Positions 24,721 to 32,474 of a stretch of 46,897 bases of DNA are shown here, piece by piece. The stretch lies in NCBI GenBank assembly GCA_017476605.1, contig JAFUZM010000160.1, forward strand, positions 1 to 46,897. Reading direction: 5' to 3'. Source of the stretch: Clostridia bacterium (GTDB lineage: Bacteria > Bacillota > Clostridia > Christensenellales > Aristaeellaceae). The notes under the pieces are model-generated. The model made no database searches. It had not been told where the DNA came from and saw only the letters and a list, made by a program, of their open reading frames with translations. Both the position numbers and the translations under genes were made by a program. Numbering within the stretch: the first letter of the stretch is position 1; each line of letters opens with the position of its first letter.

Positions 24721-25674
24721 TCACCGGATCTTCACCGGATCCTCACAGTTGGTCTCTGAGATAATAAAGTGCGGACGCTTTTTTACCTCCATATATGTTT
24801 TGGCCATATACTGTCCCATAATACCGATGCACATCAGCTGAATGCCCGCAATAAACAGGATGATACAGATGGTCGATGCCCAGCCTGCAACCGGGTCTCC
24901 GAAAATCAGCCTTCGTACAGCGACAAAGATGACCATGATAAATGCAATCATCATAAAGACAATTCCGCTGTAGCTGGCAATGGAAAGCGGTGCCTGGGAG
25001 AAATTTGTGATTCCATCTATGGAATACTTGACCAGTCCCCAGAAGGACCATTTTGTCTGTCCAGCAGCACGCTCCACATTCTTATACGGCAGCCATTTTG
25101 TTTTAAAGCCAATCCATCCGAAAATGCCCTTGGAGAAGCGGTTGTATTCGCTCATTGCAACAATGGCTTCGACCATCTCACGGCGCATGAGTCGAAAATC
25201 CCGTGCCCCGTCCACGACATCCGCATCGCTGATTCGGTTGATCAGGCGATAAAATCGCCTGGCGAAAAACGAACGAATCGGAGGCTCTCCCTCACGCGTC
25301 ACGCGCCGTGTGGCAACGCTGTCATAATCCTCGTTTTCAAGAATGGAAAGCATCTCCGGCAACAGGCTCGGCGGGTCCTGTAAATCCGCATCCATGACAG
25401 CCACAGCGTCTGCATCCACATTGCAGAATCCCGCATACATTGCCGCTTCTTTTCCGAAATTTCTCGAAAAAGACAGATAGGTCACCCTGGAATCCTTCTT
25501 CGCAAGATCCCGAAGGATTGAGAGTGTCTCATCTCTCGATCCGTCATTGACAAACAAAAGCTTAAATGCATACTGTGGCAGTTTGTCAAAAACCTCGGTC
25601 ACTGTTTTATAAAAAACAGGAAGCACTTCCTGTTCATTATAACAGGGGATGATCAATGCAACTGTCTTAATCAT
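24721..25674 (-). CDS. family 2 glycosyltransferase (GtrB/DPM1-like, membrane-anchored)
   Basis: A 317-residue protein with a cytoplasmic GT-A domain (VALIIPCYNEQEVLPVF start, DxD motif in VMDADLQDPPS) and two transmembrane segments near the C-terminus (about 232-256 and 266-290). This build matches enzymes that move a sugar from a nucleotide donor to undecaprenyl phosphate for later use outside the cell. No flippase or acceptor glycosyltransferase is adjacent, so the target glycan is unknown. Its ATG overlaps the stop of the HTH gene by 4 bp. Confidence 0.92.
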   Translation of the reverse strand: MIKTVALIIPCYNEQEVLPVFYKTVTEVFDKLPQYAFKLLFVNDGSRDETLSILRDLAKKDSRVTYLSFSRNFGKEAAMYAGFCNVDADAVAVMDADLQDPPSLLPEMLSILENEDYDSVATRRVTREGEPPIRSFFARRFYRLINRISDADVVDGARDFRLMRREMVEAIVAMSEYNRFSKGIFGWIGFKTKWLPYKNVERAAGQTKWSFWGLVKYSIDGITNFSQAPLSIASYSGIVFMMIAFIMVIFVAVRRLIFGDPVAGWASTICIILFIAGIQLMCIGIMGQYMAKTYMEVKKRPHFIISETNCEDPVKIR

Positions 25675-26018
25675 ATGTTTCTCCTCTGAGAGTTATTCCT
25701 AATCAGGTATTCAACAATCTTGCAGTTTGTACAATCAGTGCACGTTTTTCCGGAGTAAGGTTTCTGAATGATAGAATCAGTTCTTCTTCCTCCCCTGGCC
25801 ATATTTCCCAGTTCTCCTGTATTGCCCCGGAACAGAAAGTCAATGGTTACATTTAGTCGGTCTGCAATCCGATCTATATGTTCATAATATGACTTTCCTC
25901 TTCCTCGTTTCCAGTTTGAAAACGTTCCACAAGGCAATCCGAGATATTCTATCATTTCCTGATCCTGGATTTTTAGCTCGTTCATCAGCGCGATAATTCT
26001 TTCGAGAGTATTATCCAT
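25671..26018 (-). CDS. small XRE-type HTH protein with Cys-rich tail
   Basis: A 115-residue protein. Residues 1-66 look like an XRE/Cro HTH domain (EMIEYLGLPCGTFSNWKRGRGKSYYEHIDRIADRLNVTIDFLFRG). The tail contains a cluster of three cysteines, CTDCTNC, in a CxxCxxC pattern that could bind a metal or sense redox state. GGAGG lies 8 nt before the ATG. It overlaps the downstream glycosyltransferase start by 4 bp and lies 35 bp after the second transposase, so it could regulate either neighbour. The target is unknown. Confidence 0.75.
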   Translation of the reverse strand: MDNTLERIIALMNELKIQDQEMIEYLGLPCGTFSNWKRGRGKSYYEHIDRIADRLNVTIDFLFRGNTGELGNMARGGRRTDSIIQKPYSGKTCTDCTNCKIVEYLIRNNSQRRNI

Positions 26019-26053
26019 AGACCTGTCCTCCGGCTATTCAGCCATTCTGGAAC

Positions 26054-27931
26054 TTATGGCGTATTTGCTGCTTCAATTTCAGCTTTTGTGCGTCTCTTTC
26101 TTTGCGAGCTGTCTTTTGATCCTTTGGGTCTGCCAACTGGTTTTTTAGGAGTTGCCTCAGATGGATCAATTCCGCTAAGAATCATCGCTTCAACCGTTTT
26201 TTCTTTCTCTATCGTTTTCCTGTTTTTACTGCCTTTGGGCCTGCCTCGTTTTCCAGGGATTCTGGTAACTATCGTGGCTTCATGTTTGGGCAATAAATAG
26301 ACATTATTTGAGACTGGTGTATTTCTCCGCCTGTTAACCTCTGCTGCAAAGCCTTTGAAATCCTCCGGTTTGATGTTAAAGGCAGAATACAGTTGTTCAG
26401 CTTCATCTGAAACCATTTTCCCATCATCATAGCTGTTCGAGATGCTTCTTCTGAGATAGATTCGATCTATCTTTTGGAGCATCTCCTTTAGATCAAGATT
26501 CAAAGACTTACATACCAAAAGAATCTGATTTCGAATAATGTTCCCGATAAAACATACAGCAAAGTTGTTATCAATCCCCGCCGCGGAATAAATATGGGTG
26601 TTCCCGAAATCCTCTTGAGCTTTTAGAAATCGGCATCCGGTTTCAGATGCATCTTTAAGATGAAAGATCTGAAGTGTTCTTTCCGCTCCGTAATCTTGTG
26701 AAGATGCAATTGAAAAGAATCCTTCCTTTTCCACCAATGAATCTAAAAGATCCTCATTTGGTATGATGATGTCTTTACCATTGATTTTCTCAGCCCTTAG
26801 AAAATCAGAGAATTCTGGTTTCACATTCGGCTTCAGGCCACTTTCTATTCTTCCCTGGAGACGACTCATTTCTTTTCGAATCTTCAGCGTGACCTCCGCC
26901 GAATATTTTGTGGCTCGAAGGGCATCAAAATACAGATTTATGTATGGAACAAGGTCAGAATGCGTCTCAAACAGCAAATGCTTTTGGCTCGTTCCATATA
27001 CAAGATTCTCATCCGACACACAAAATCTGCTTTTCCACTTTATGTTATTCCCTTCCGTCTCTGCCAAACCAGAATGTCCATAGGTTTCACAGGGCGTCAT
27101 AATCACGTAATCCAAATTCTGCGAAACGATTGTCTCTATGGCTTCGTATGAACAAAACTCACTGTCAAGAATCACGCCTTCAATGCTGATGGATGCATCT
27201 TTCAAAAGCGTTGTAATCTCTATAAACGTCTCTGAACCAATAACACTTTCCGAATAAACAGAGTACGTAATTGGTGTTCCATCGTCTGCATTTATCGCAT
27301 AGATGAAGGAAACGCCCTTTGAGTCATCGGAATTTTCTATTTCCGCACTTTCCGTAAATTTGCTGCCCCAACTGGCGCCAGCAATGGAAATCCAGGCTTT
27401 TGTAATTCCCATCTCCTTACACTTTGCCAGCCATGCCAGTTTAAACTCATTCCTCAGTTTTGTATCCAATATGTTTGTGAAGAATTGAGAATACCAGCGA
27501 TCACTATATACCTCATTAGAAAACAATACTTCATCGCGCATCCGGAGAGCATAAGGCGACGTCACATCTGAGCCTTCAATAATTGAGTACATCGCATAAT
27601 CAAGAATTGCATTTGTACGTTCTGCTTCAAATGTTTTCAGCAGTAATGGGTATATGCCTGATTTATGGATAGCACCAAGGATCAATGCATACGCACCAAT
27701 ATAAAGGCGATCTGGTGAAATGTTGTCACTGCCATAATAGCGGATCCATTCGTCGGGAAACATGTTTTTATATGTGTCATTCACATACATTGAATCAGAT
27801 GTAGCAGCATATCCGATGATTGTAGTTTTTGACATGCCATTTTCTTCGACAACCATTTCAATCCGACCATCACTCGGCTTTGGAGACAGTCCTTTTGGAA
27901 TTGGAACAGGTGCTTTATTGCGATATACCAC
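26054..27931 (-). CDS. second large transposase-like protein with AT-hook tail
   Basis: A 625-residue homologue of the protein at 323-2236, with the same layout and diverged sequence. Conserved points are AILDYAMYSI, VEGVILDSEF, YVIMTPCETYGH, LVYGTSQK, KEGFFSIASSQDYGAERT and AEVNRR. The tail from about residue 560 has two AT-hook cores, RGRPKGSKN and GRPKGSKD. Where the first copy has an Asp-rich IGDVTDD after the WLC strand, this one has IAGASWGSK with no Asp, so the first catalytic position may be lost. It starts at GTG 10 nt after AGGAG. No inverted repeats were found. It sits 35 bp ahead of the HTH gene in operon-like array. Confidence 0.7.
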   Translation of the reverse strand: MVYRNKAPVPIPKGLSPKPSDGRIEMVVEENGMSKTTIIGYAATSDSMYVNDTYKNMFPDEWIRYYGSDNISPDRLYIGAYALILGAIHKSGIYPLLLKTFEAERTNAILDYAMYSIIEGSDVTSPYALRMRDEVLFSNEVYSDRWYSQFFTNILDTKLRNEFKLAWLAKCKEMGITKAWISIAGASWGSKFTESAEIENSDDSKGVSFIYAINADDGTPITYSVYSESVIGSETFIEITTLLKDASISIEGVILDSEFCSYEAIETIVSQNLDYVIMTPCETYGHSGLAETEGNNIKWKSRFCVSDENLVYGTSQKHLLFETHSDLVPYINLYFDALRATKYSAEVTLKIRKEMSRLQGRIESGLKPNVKPEFSDFLRAEKINGKDIIIPNEDLLDSLVEKEGFFSIASSQDYGAERTLQIFHLKDASETGCRFLKAQEDFGNTHIYSAAGIDNNFAVCFIGNIIRNQILLVCKSLNLDLKEMLQKIDRIYLRRSISNSYDDGKMVSDEAEQLYSAFNIKPEDFKGFAAEVNRRRNTPVSNNVYLLPKHEATIVTRIPGKRGRPKGSKNRKTIEKEKTVEAMILSGIDPSEATPKKPVGRPKGSKDSSQRKRRTKAEIEAANTP

Positions 27932-28062
27932 GTTTATATAACTCCTAAATTATATAAGTCAATTGTTGATTATTTTAATGAAATTATATAAATCTGTCAA
28001 GTCGCCACACTTTGCTTTTACTGAGTCCTCAAGTTTCTCTTAAAACCTGACACCTGCAGAGC

Positions 28063-28095
28063 AATAAAAAACTGCCGCTTATGAACGGCAGTTTT
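28063..28095 (-). terminator. terminator of the yebC-family gene
   Basis: A 10-bp stem AAAACTGCCG/CGGCAGTTTT with an 8-nt loop (28068-28095) and a T-rich tail on the minus strand. It starts 7 bp after the stop codon. Confidence 0.88.
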
Positions 28096-28102
28096 CTGTT
28101 TT

Positions 28103-28849
28103 TTACTCCTCTTCCTCTTCCTCAGGCAAGAGTGCATTGTGATACACATCCTGAACATCGTCGAGATCGTCCAGCATATCAAGCATCTTCTGAATCTTCT
28201 CCACTACTGCCGGGTCAGAGACTTCATTTGTATTCTGCGGGATCATCGTGAGCTCAGCGCTCATAAACTGATAGCCGGCCTTCTCCAGTTCATCGCGAAC
28301 AGAGGAGAAATCGGCAACCGCTGTCGTGATTTCAAACACATCCTCCGAGGTCTGTACATCGGATGCGCCTGCGTCCAGCGCGGCCATCATGATCTCATCC
28401 TCATCCATACCCGGCTGACGTTCGATCACGATCATACCCACATTGTCAAACATATAGGAAACGCAGCCATTTGTTCCAAGGGATCCGCCGTTTTTATCAA
28501 AAATATGGCGAATATCGGAAGCCGTGCGGTTACGGTTATCTGTGAGCGTAGAAACGATCACGGCGACACCGCCCGGTGCATATCCCTCATACGTAATCTC
28601 TTCGTAATTAATATTGCCGCCCTCACCAGCTGCCTTTGCAATGGAGCGTTTAATATTCTCATTCGGCATGTTGTTGGACTTGGCTTTGGCAATAACATCC
28701 CTCAGTTTTCCATTTACTGCAGGGTCTGCGCCGCCATCCCGAACTGCAATCGCGATCTCGCGACCGATTTTGGTAAAAATCTTGCCGCGCTCGGCGTCTG
28801 CCTTACCCTTCTTATGCTTGATGTTTGCCCATTTGGAATGTCCAGACAT
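28103..28849 (-). CDS. YebC/PmpR-family regulator
   Basis: A 248-residue protein opening MSGHSKWANIKHKKGKADAERGKIFTKIGREI, the family signature. The family was long annotated as transcriptional regulators. More recent work links several members to translation, easing stalled synthesis at difficult sequences. The acidic C-terminus (LPEEEEEE) is common in Bacillota members. GGGAGG precedes the ATG and a promoter lies 32 bp upstream, followed by a terminator after the gene, so it is probably monocistronic. Confidence 0.94.
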   Translation of the reverse strand: MSGHSKWANIKHKKGKADAERGKIFTKIGREIAIAVRDGGADPAVNGKLRDVIAKAKSNNMPNENIKRSIAKAAGEGGNINYEEITYEGYAPGGVAVIVSTLTDNRNRTASDIRHIFDKNGGSLGTNGCVSYMFDNVGMIVIERQPGMDEDEIMMAALDAGASDVQTSEDVFEITTAVADFSSVRDELEKAGYQFMSAELTMIPQNTNEVSDPAVVEKIQKMLDMLDDLDDVQDVYHNALLPEEEEEE

Positions 28850-28880
28850 AAATTTTCCTCCCGGATTTAAAATTCGATGT

Positions 28881-28910
28881 ATTATATCACGATTTTCATT
28901 TCAAGTGCAA
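28881..28910 (-). promoter_or_regulatory. predicted promoter of the yebC-family gene
   Basis: TTGCAC (28905-28910), 18 bp, TATAAT (28881-28886) on the minus strand, about 30 bp from the start codon. Confidence 0.65.
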
Positions 28911-29568
28911 CACTTTTACTGACACAAACAATTTACAGAAGCATTATTTTCAAAGTAGTCACTGAATTCATCTTGAGTAGAATATACCTTTTCTCCTCTC
29001 GTTAAGTGTTCAATACTCAAGACGGATCCATAGTGCAGGGCGAACGGCACCGCCTTCGCGGTTGGTTTCGCGATCACGCGTGATGTGACCATAGGTGTCG
29101 ACAGCCGTAGCACATTTGGGCTTATCGCTTGGAGAGCGAAGCCACCACCAACAGAATCCAAAATGTGACCTGAACGCTCCCTGGGCAAAACAATAGTCTG
29201 TTCCCTTTTTTGTTTCCTCTTTATTTTAATCTGAGAAGAAAGTGCAGTTCAGACATCTGCCTGCGAACATGTACATGGCATATTTGCTGTATCTCTTTTA
29301 TTAAGAAAACGCCTTGCGAGAGTATAGCACCAATGAATCTGCCATACAAGGCAAAATTGCCGGCTCTTTCATGAAGAGCAGCAGGTACCCCCCGGAAGAG
29401 ACACCATTGACAGAATTCACGCCCCGAAAGAAACGTCACATTGCCGGATGCCAAACGGATATTGACAGAATGTGTGTCCTATTTTCCTGCGATCTTTCAC
29501 CATCTGCAGAAAGCATCGATCTAATTGACTTTTTACTATTTTTTTCAGGATTTTTTTGTTTTATATTA
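28911..29568. other. 650-bp stretch without a supported gene
   Basis: Minus-strand reading frames at 28916-29188 (90 residues, TTG start, no ribosome site) and 29221-29454 (77 residues) run through this stretch. The first contains ILDSVGGGFALQAISPNV, which feels familiar from other Bacillota genomes, so a conserved element rather than a random frame is possible. The core 29049-29167 folds well as RNA (separate entry). The plus-strand side from 29500 is very AT-rich and leads into the promoter of the FIST-GGDEF gene. Confidence 0.4.
29049..29167. ncRNA. compact RNA-like fold of unknown nature
   Basis: Four self-complementary elements lie within 120 bp: ACCGC/GCGGT with a 4-nt loop (29049-29062); the 12-bp palindrome ATCACGCGTGAT (29073-29084); a two-part helix GGCTT..CGCT with AGCG..AAGCC (29119-29143); and an outer 7-bp stem CACATTT (29111-29117) with AAATGTG (29161-29167) that encloses the former. 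The strand is undecided. It could be an ncRNA, a leader, or part of a small mobile repeat. Confidence 0.35.
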
Positions 29569-29597
29569 TTGACAAAGCTATACAAATTCCTTACACT
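29569..29597 (+). promoter_or_regulatory. predicted promoter of the FIST-GGDEF gene
   Basis: TTGACA (29569-29574), 17 bp, TACACT (29592-29597), about 50 bp before the start codon. Confidence 0.75.
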
Positions 29598-29648
29598 TGT
29601 ATAAACTTGGATCGGTATCTCTTTTCCTTATTAACAAAGGAGGCTCCC

Positions 29649-31412
29649 ATGAAGCAGTTTCAAACGCTTTATGAAAATCCGGATTCTTTTCGCCGCACAG
29701 TGAGAGAATGGCAGGCATGGCGAACTCTGCATCATTCGCAGCACGCCTTTGCCCATTTGTTCCTGAATGGCGCAGATGAAACAGCGCGAGTAGAGGCGAT
29801 TCGTATTCTAGAATCCGAAATGCCGGATTGTGAATATATCGGTTGTGCTGCCTCAGGAACTCTTTTTGGCGGTGAAATCTCAACCCATGACTTTGTGATC
29901 AACCTGACGGCATTTGAGCATCCGGACAGCAATGCGCATGCCGTTCAGGTGGAGATTGCCGACTCCACTGCCGATTCCCTTCGCTCCTGTCTCAAGACAA
30001 TTTCCCCCGATCTTGAGCGTGCCAAGTGCCTTGAGCTTCTCCTCACCATCGACACCATCCCGATTGCCTCTGTCTGCACCCTTCTGGATGAAGGTTTGCC
30101 GGAGACATTGCCTGTTTTCGGTGGTGGTTCCTTTGCGGACAATTCCGCTGTCGCCTCTGTTTTCTCAAAAGGTCATGCACCCAGCGAGCATGCCATCGTA
30201 ATGCTTCTCATGGAGGGGAGTGCATTCCATGTGAAGAGTCTCTGCGTCACCGGCTGGCGGCCCCTGGGGTCTGCTCAGAAAGTCACGCATGCGGAGGGAA
30301 GAGTCCTCCATACGCTTAATGGCCATCCCGCCTTTGATATGTATGATCATTATCTCAAGATTCCAAACGATGATCATTTCTTCTACAATGCGCTTGAGTT
30401 TCCCTTTATTCTCTCCCACAACGGGAAAGCCCTTCTGCGCCATGCACTCGCCTGTCTTGATGATGGTTCTCTGGTCATGAGTACCGATATTCCCGAGGGA
30501 AGCAACCTCTACCTCACCTACGGAGATCCGGAAACCATGATTGAAAGCGTCAAGCAGTGCGCAGATACCATTCGCGATTTCGGTCCTCAGGTGATCGCCG
30601 TGTTTGACTGTTTTGGCCGCAAGACGTTCTGGGGACTGGAAGCTGCAAGTCAGGAGACACGTCCTTTTGAATCTCTCGCTCCAACCTATGGCTTTTGCAG
30701 TGCCGGTGAATTCATTCGCACAGAGACCGGAATTGACCACCAGAATTGTTCCTTTGTCGTCGCCGGAATGCGCGAAGGGAGTGCAGTCATATGCCCCACC
30801 GATGATGTTCCGAAGGTTTCCTCTGATTCCTCCTCAGAATCCTCCATGTCGTTGGTCAGCCGTCTGGCCAACTTCATCAACACAGCAACTGAAGAGGTCG
30901 TTCAGGCAAACAAGAGGCTTTCTCAAATGGCAATCACGGACCGTCTCACGGGCCTTCTCAACCGTGGCGAAATTCAGCAGCGTATCAACCAGCGCTTTGC
31001 TGCTCACAGCGGTCCGGATGACTTTTCCTCGCTGATCATGCTGGATCTGGATGACTTCAAGCACGTCAACGATACATATGGGCATAAGGAAGGGGATACC
31101 GTCCTTATCCGGATCTCCTCTACCCTCTTGAAGGTTCTTGAACATGATCCCGCAGTGGACGTTGGTCGCTGGGGCGGAGAGGAATTCATGATCCTTCTTC
31201 CCGGATATACACTCCAAAAGGCCCAGGAGATTGCAGAGAAAATCCGGATATCCGTTGCCGATCTCCACTTCGATCTTTGCGGCTCGGTCACCTGCAGCCT
31301 CGGCGTTGTATGCTCCGCACCGGGAGAATCCCCGGATGAAATCACGTATCGCGCAGACCTTGCCCTCTACCGTGCCAAACACAACGGAAAGAATCAGGTC
31401 CAGTGCCTATAG
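29649..31412 (+). CDS. FIST sensor domain - GGDEF diguanylate cyclase
   Basis: A 587-residue protein. The start ATG is 5 nt after AAAGGAGG; the frame extends further upstream but runs through the promoter. Residues about 30-390 form the FIST_N and FIST_C sensor region, with landmarks YIGCAASGTLFGGE, FGGGSFAD and PTYGFCSAGEFI; FIST domains are proposed to bind small ligands such as amino acids. After a short helix (about 410-440) comes the GGDEF domain (LTGLLNRGEIQQRI), with an intact active site RWGGEEFMIL near 505. No transmembrane helix is seen. It is the second c-di-GMP synthase candidate of the window. Two hairpins follow. Confidence 0.9.
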   Translation: MKQFQTLYENPDSFRRTVREWQAWRTLHHSQHAFAHLFLNGADETARVEAIRILESEMPDCEYIGCAASGTLFGGEISTHDFVINLTAFEHPDSNAHAVQVEIADSTADSLRSCLKTISPDLERAKCLELLLTIDTIPIASVCTLLDEGLPETLPVFGGGSFADNSAVASVFSKGHAPSEHAIVMLLMEGSAFHVKSLCVTGWRPLGSAQKVTHAEGRVLHTLNGHPAFDMYDHYLKIPNDDHFFYNALEFPFILSHNGKALLRHALACLDDGSLVMSTDIPEGSNLYLTYGDPETMIESVKQCADTIRDFGPQVIAVFDCFGRKTFWGLEAASQETRPFESLAPTYGFCSAGEFIRTETGIDHQNCSFVVAGMREGSAVICPTDDVPKVSSDSSSESSMSLVSRLANFINTATEEVVQANKRLSQMAITDRLTGLLNRGEIQQRINQRFAAHSGPDDFSSLIMLDLDDFKHVNDTYGHKEGDTVLIRISSTLLKVLEHDPAVDVGRWGGEEFMILLPGYTLQKAQEIAEKIRISVADLHFDLCGSVTCSLGVVCSAPGESPDEITYRADLALYRAKHNGKNQVQCL

Positions 31413-31430
31413 GAACTACAGTAGCTTACA

Positions 31431-31465
31431 GGCTCCCCGAGATTTTCTCGGGGAGCCTCTCTTTC
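31431..31465 (+). terminator. terminator of the FIST-GGDEF gene
   Basis: A 12-bp perfect stem GGCTCCCCGAGA/TCTCGGGGAGCC with a 3-nt loop, followed by TCTCTTTCT. Confidence 0.85.
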
Positions 31466-31531
31466 TGGAATCCTCATGCAGGACCGGAAGACCAGTCAAC
31501 GACATACCACGAAGCTACACTCTATACGCGC

Positions 31532-31572
31532 AAAAGCAGGACAGTCCATTGGCTGTCCTGCTTTTGTTGTTT
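31532..31572. terminator. bidirectional terminator between convergent genes
   Basis: A 13-bp stem AAAAGCAGGACAG/CTGTCCTGCTTTT with an 8-nt loop (31532-31565). A-rich on one side and T-rich on the other, it can end both the FIST-GGDEF transcript (+) and the secreted protein transcript (-). Confidence 0.8.
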
Positions 31573-31588
31573 TCCGGAAAAATGGTAC

Positions 31589-32392
31589 TCAGAGACCGGC
31601 ATCGGCGCTCGTGATGGACATCACGTCCCGTCCGGTTTTCGCCATCCAGAGTGCGGCCATGCGCTGTAATGTCGGGATATCCGCCACCTCCGTTGCCGGA
31701 AGTCCCTGGGCCTTCTGGAAATTGTAAACGGCTTTTCCCGTCATGCTGCCAAAAGAACCGGAGGAAATCTTTCCGGTATAGTAGCCAAGGTCACGGAGCA
31801 TGACCTGCAGACGGATGACTTCCTCATTGGGCATCATCCCCTCATAGAGCGTTCCCTCATAGTAAAACTTCTCGGAAAACGTCTTCCCGCACAGTGTGCA
31901 GGTATGCTCTCTTGTTCCCTTCGTCTTTCCTCTGGGCTCTGACGTCACTGTCCAAGGGGTAAACTGATGCGTCAGCTTTGCAATTTTTCCGGTCTTGGTC
32001 CGTCCGCAGCGGGAACAGATCAGGGTGCCGGTACCGCTTGAATCACAGGTTGGCGCTTTATCCGCCTCAAGGACCTGCCAGTCGTGGCCCAGCTTATCCA
32101 GCTTGACCCTCAGGAATGAACCACACACTGTGCAGTACGCAGAGCGTGCTCCATCCTCGGTACAGGTTGGTTCCTTTGTGACCGTCCATTGCTCCACCGT
32201 GTGCGGCAGCTTGGGCGTATACCGCTGCTCCCAGTGATCGCAGTCTTTGCAATACCGCTTTTCATGTCCCTCAAGCGTACAGGTCGGGGCACGATCCTGA
32301 ATCCAGTTTCCATAGCGATGGTCATCCGCTTTTGCCACACTGAGCATGAGGCAAAAGACAAGCATCATCCCTATCAAAACCCTTTTGGCCAT
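31589..32392 (-). CDS. secreted protein with CxxC repeats and PG-binding-like domain
   Basis: A 267-residue protein. The start is set at MAKRVLIG because AAAGGAG is 8 nt upstream and a signal peptide (MAKRVLIGMMLVFCLMLSVAKA) follows directly. Residues 25-180 hold about four repeats, each with a pattern like PTCT..G....YC..CG, so zinc- or disulfide-bound modules are likely. The C-terminal 70 residues (VIRLQVMLRDLGYYTGKI, then GKAVYNFQKAQGL) match the PG_binding_1 fold, which would tether it to the cell wall. Function is unknown. It lies 82 bp after deoB and ends at a bidirectional terminator. Confidence 0.82.
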   Translation of the reverse strand: MAKRVLIGMMLVFCLMLSVAKADDHRYGNWIQDRAPTCTLEGHEKRYCKDCDHWEQRYTPKLPHTVEQWTVTKEPTCTEDGARSAYCTVCGSFLRVKLDKLGHDWQVLEADKAPTCDSSGTGTLICSRCGRTKTGKIAKLTHQFTPWTVTSEPRGKTKGTREHTCTLCGKTFSEKFYYEGTLYEGMMPNEEVIRLQVMLRDLGYYTGKISSGSFGSMTGKAVYNFQKAQGLPATEVADIPTLQRMAALWMAKTGRDVMSITSADAGL

Positions 32393-32474
32393 AGCTGATC
32401 TCCTTTTGTGCACGATGGGATTGCCCCCTCGTGCCTTTCCCGAATTGTTCTCTCTCATTTTCCTGTCCGCCGGC

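Noticed and set aside
29221-29454. A 77-codon minus-strand frame
   Set aside because: No ribosome site or recognised domain; treated as part of the unexplained element at 28911-29568.
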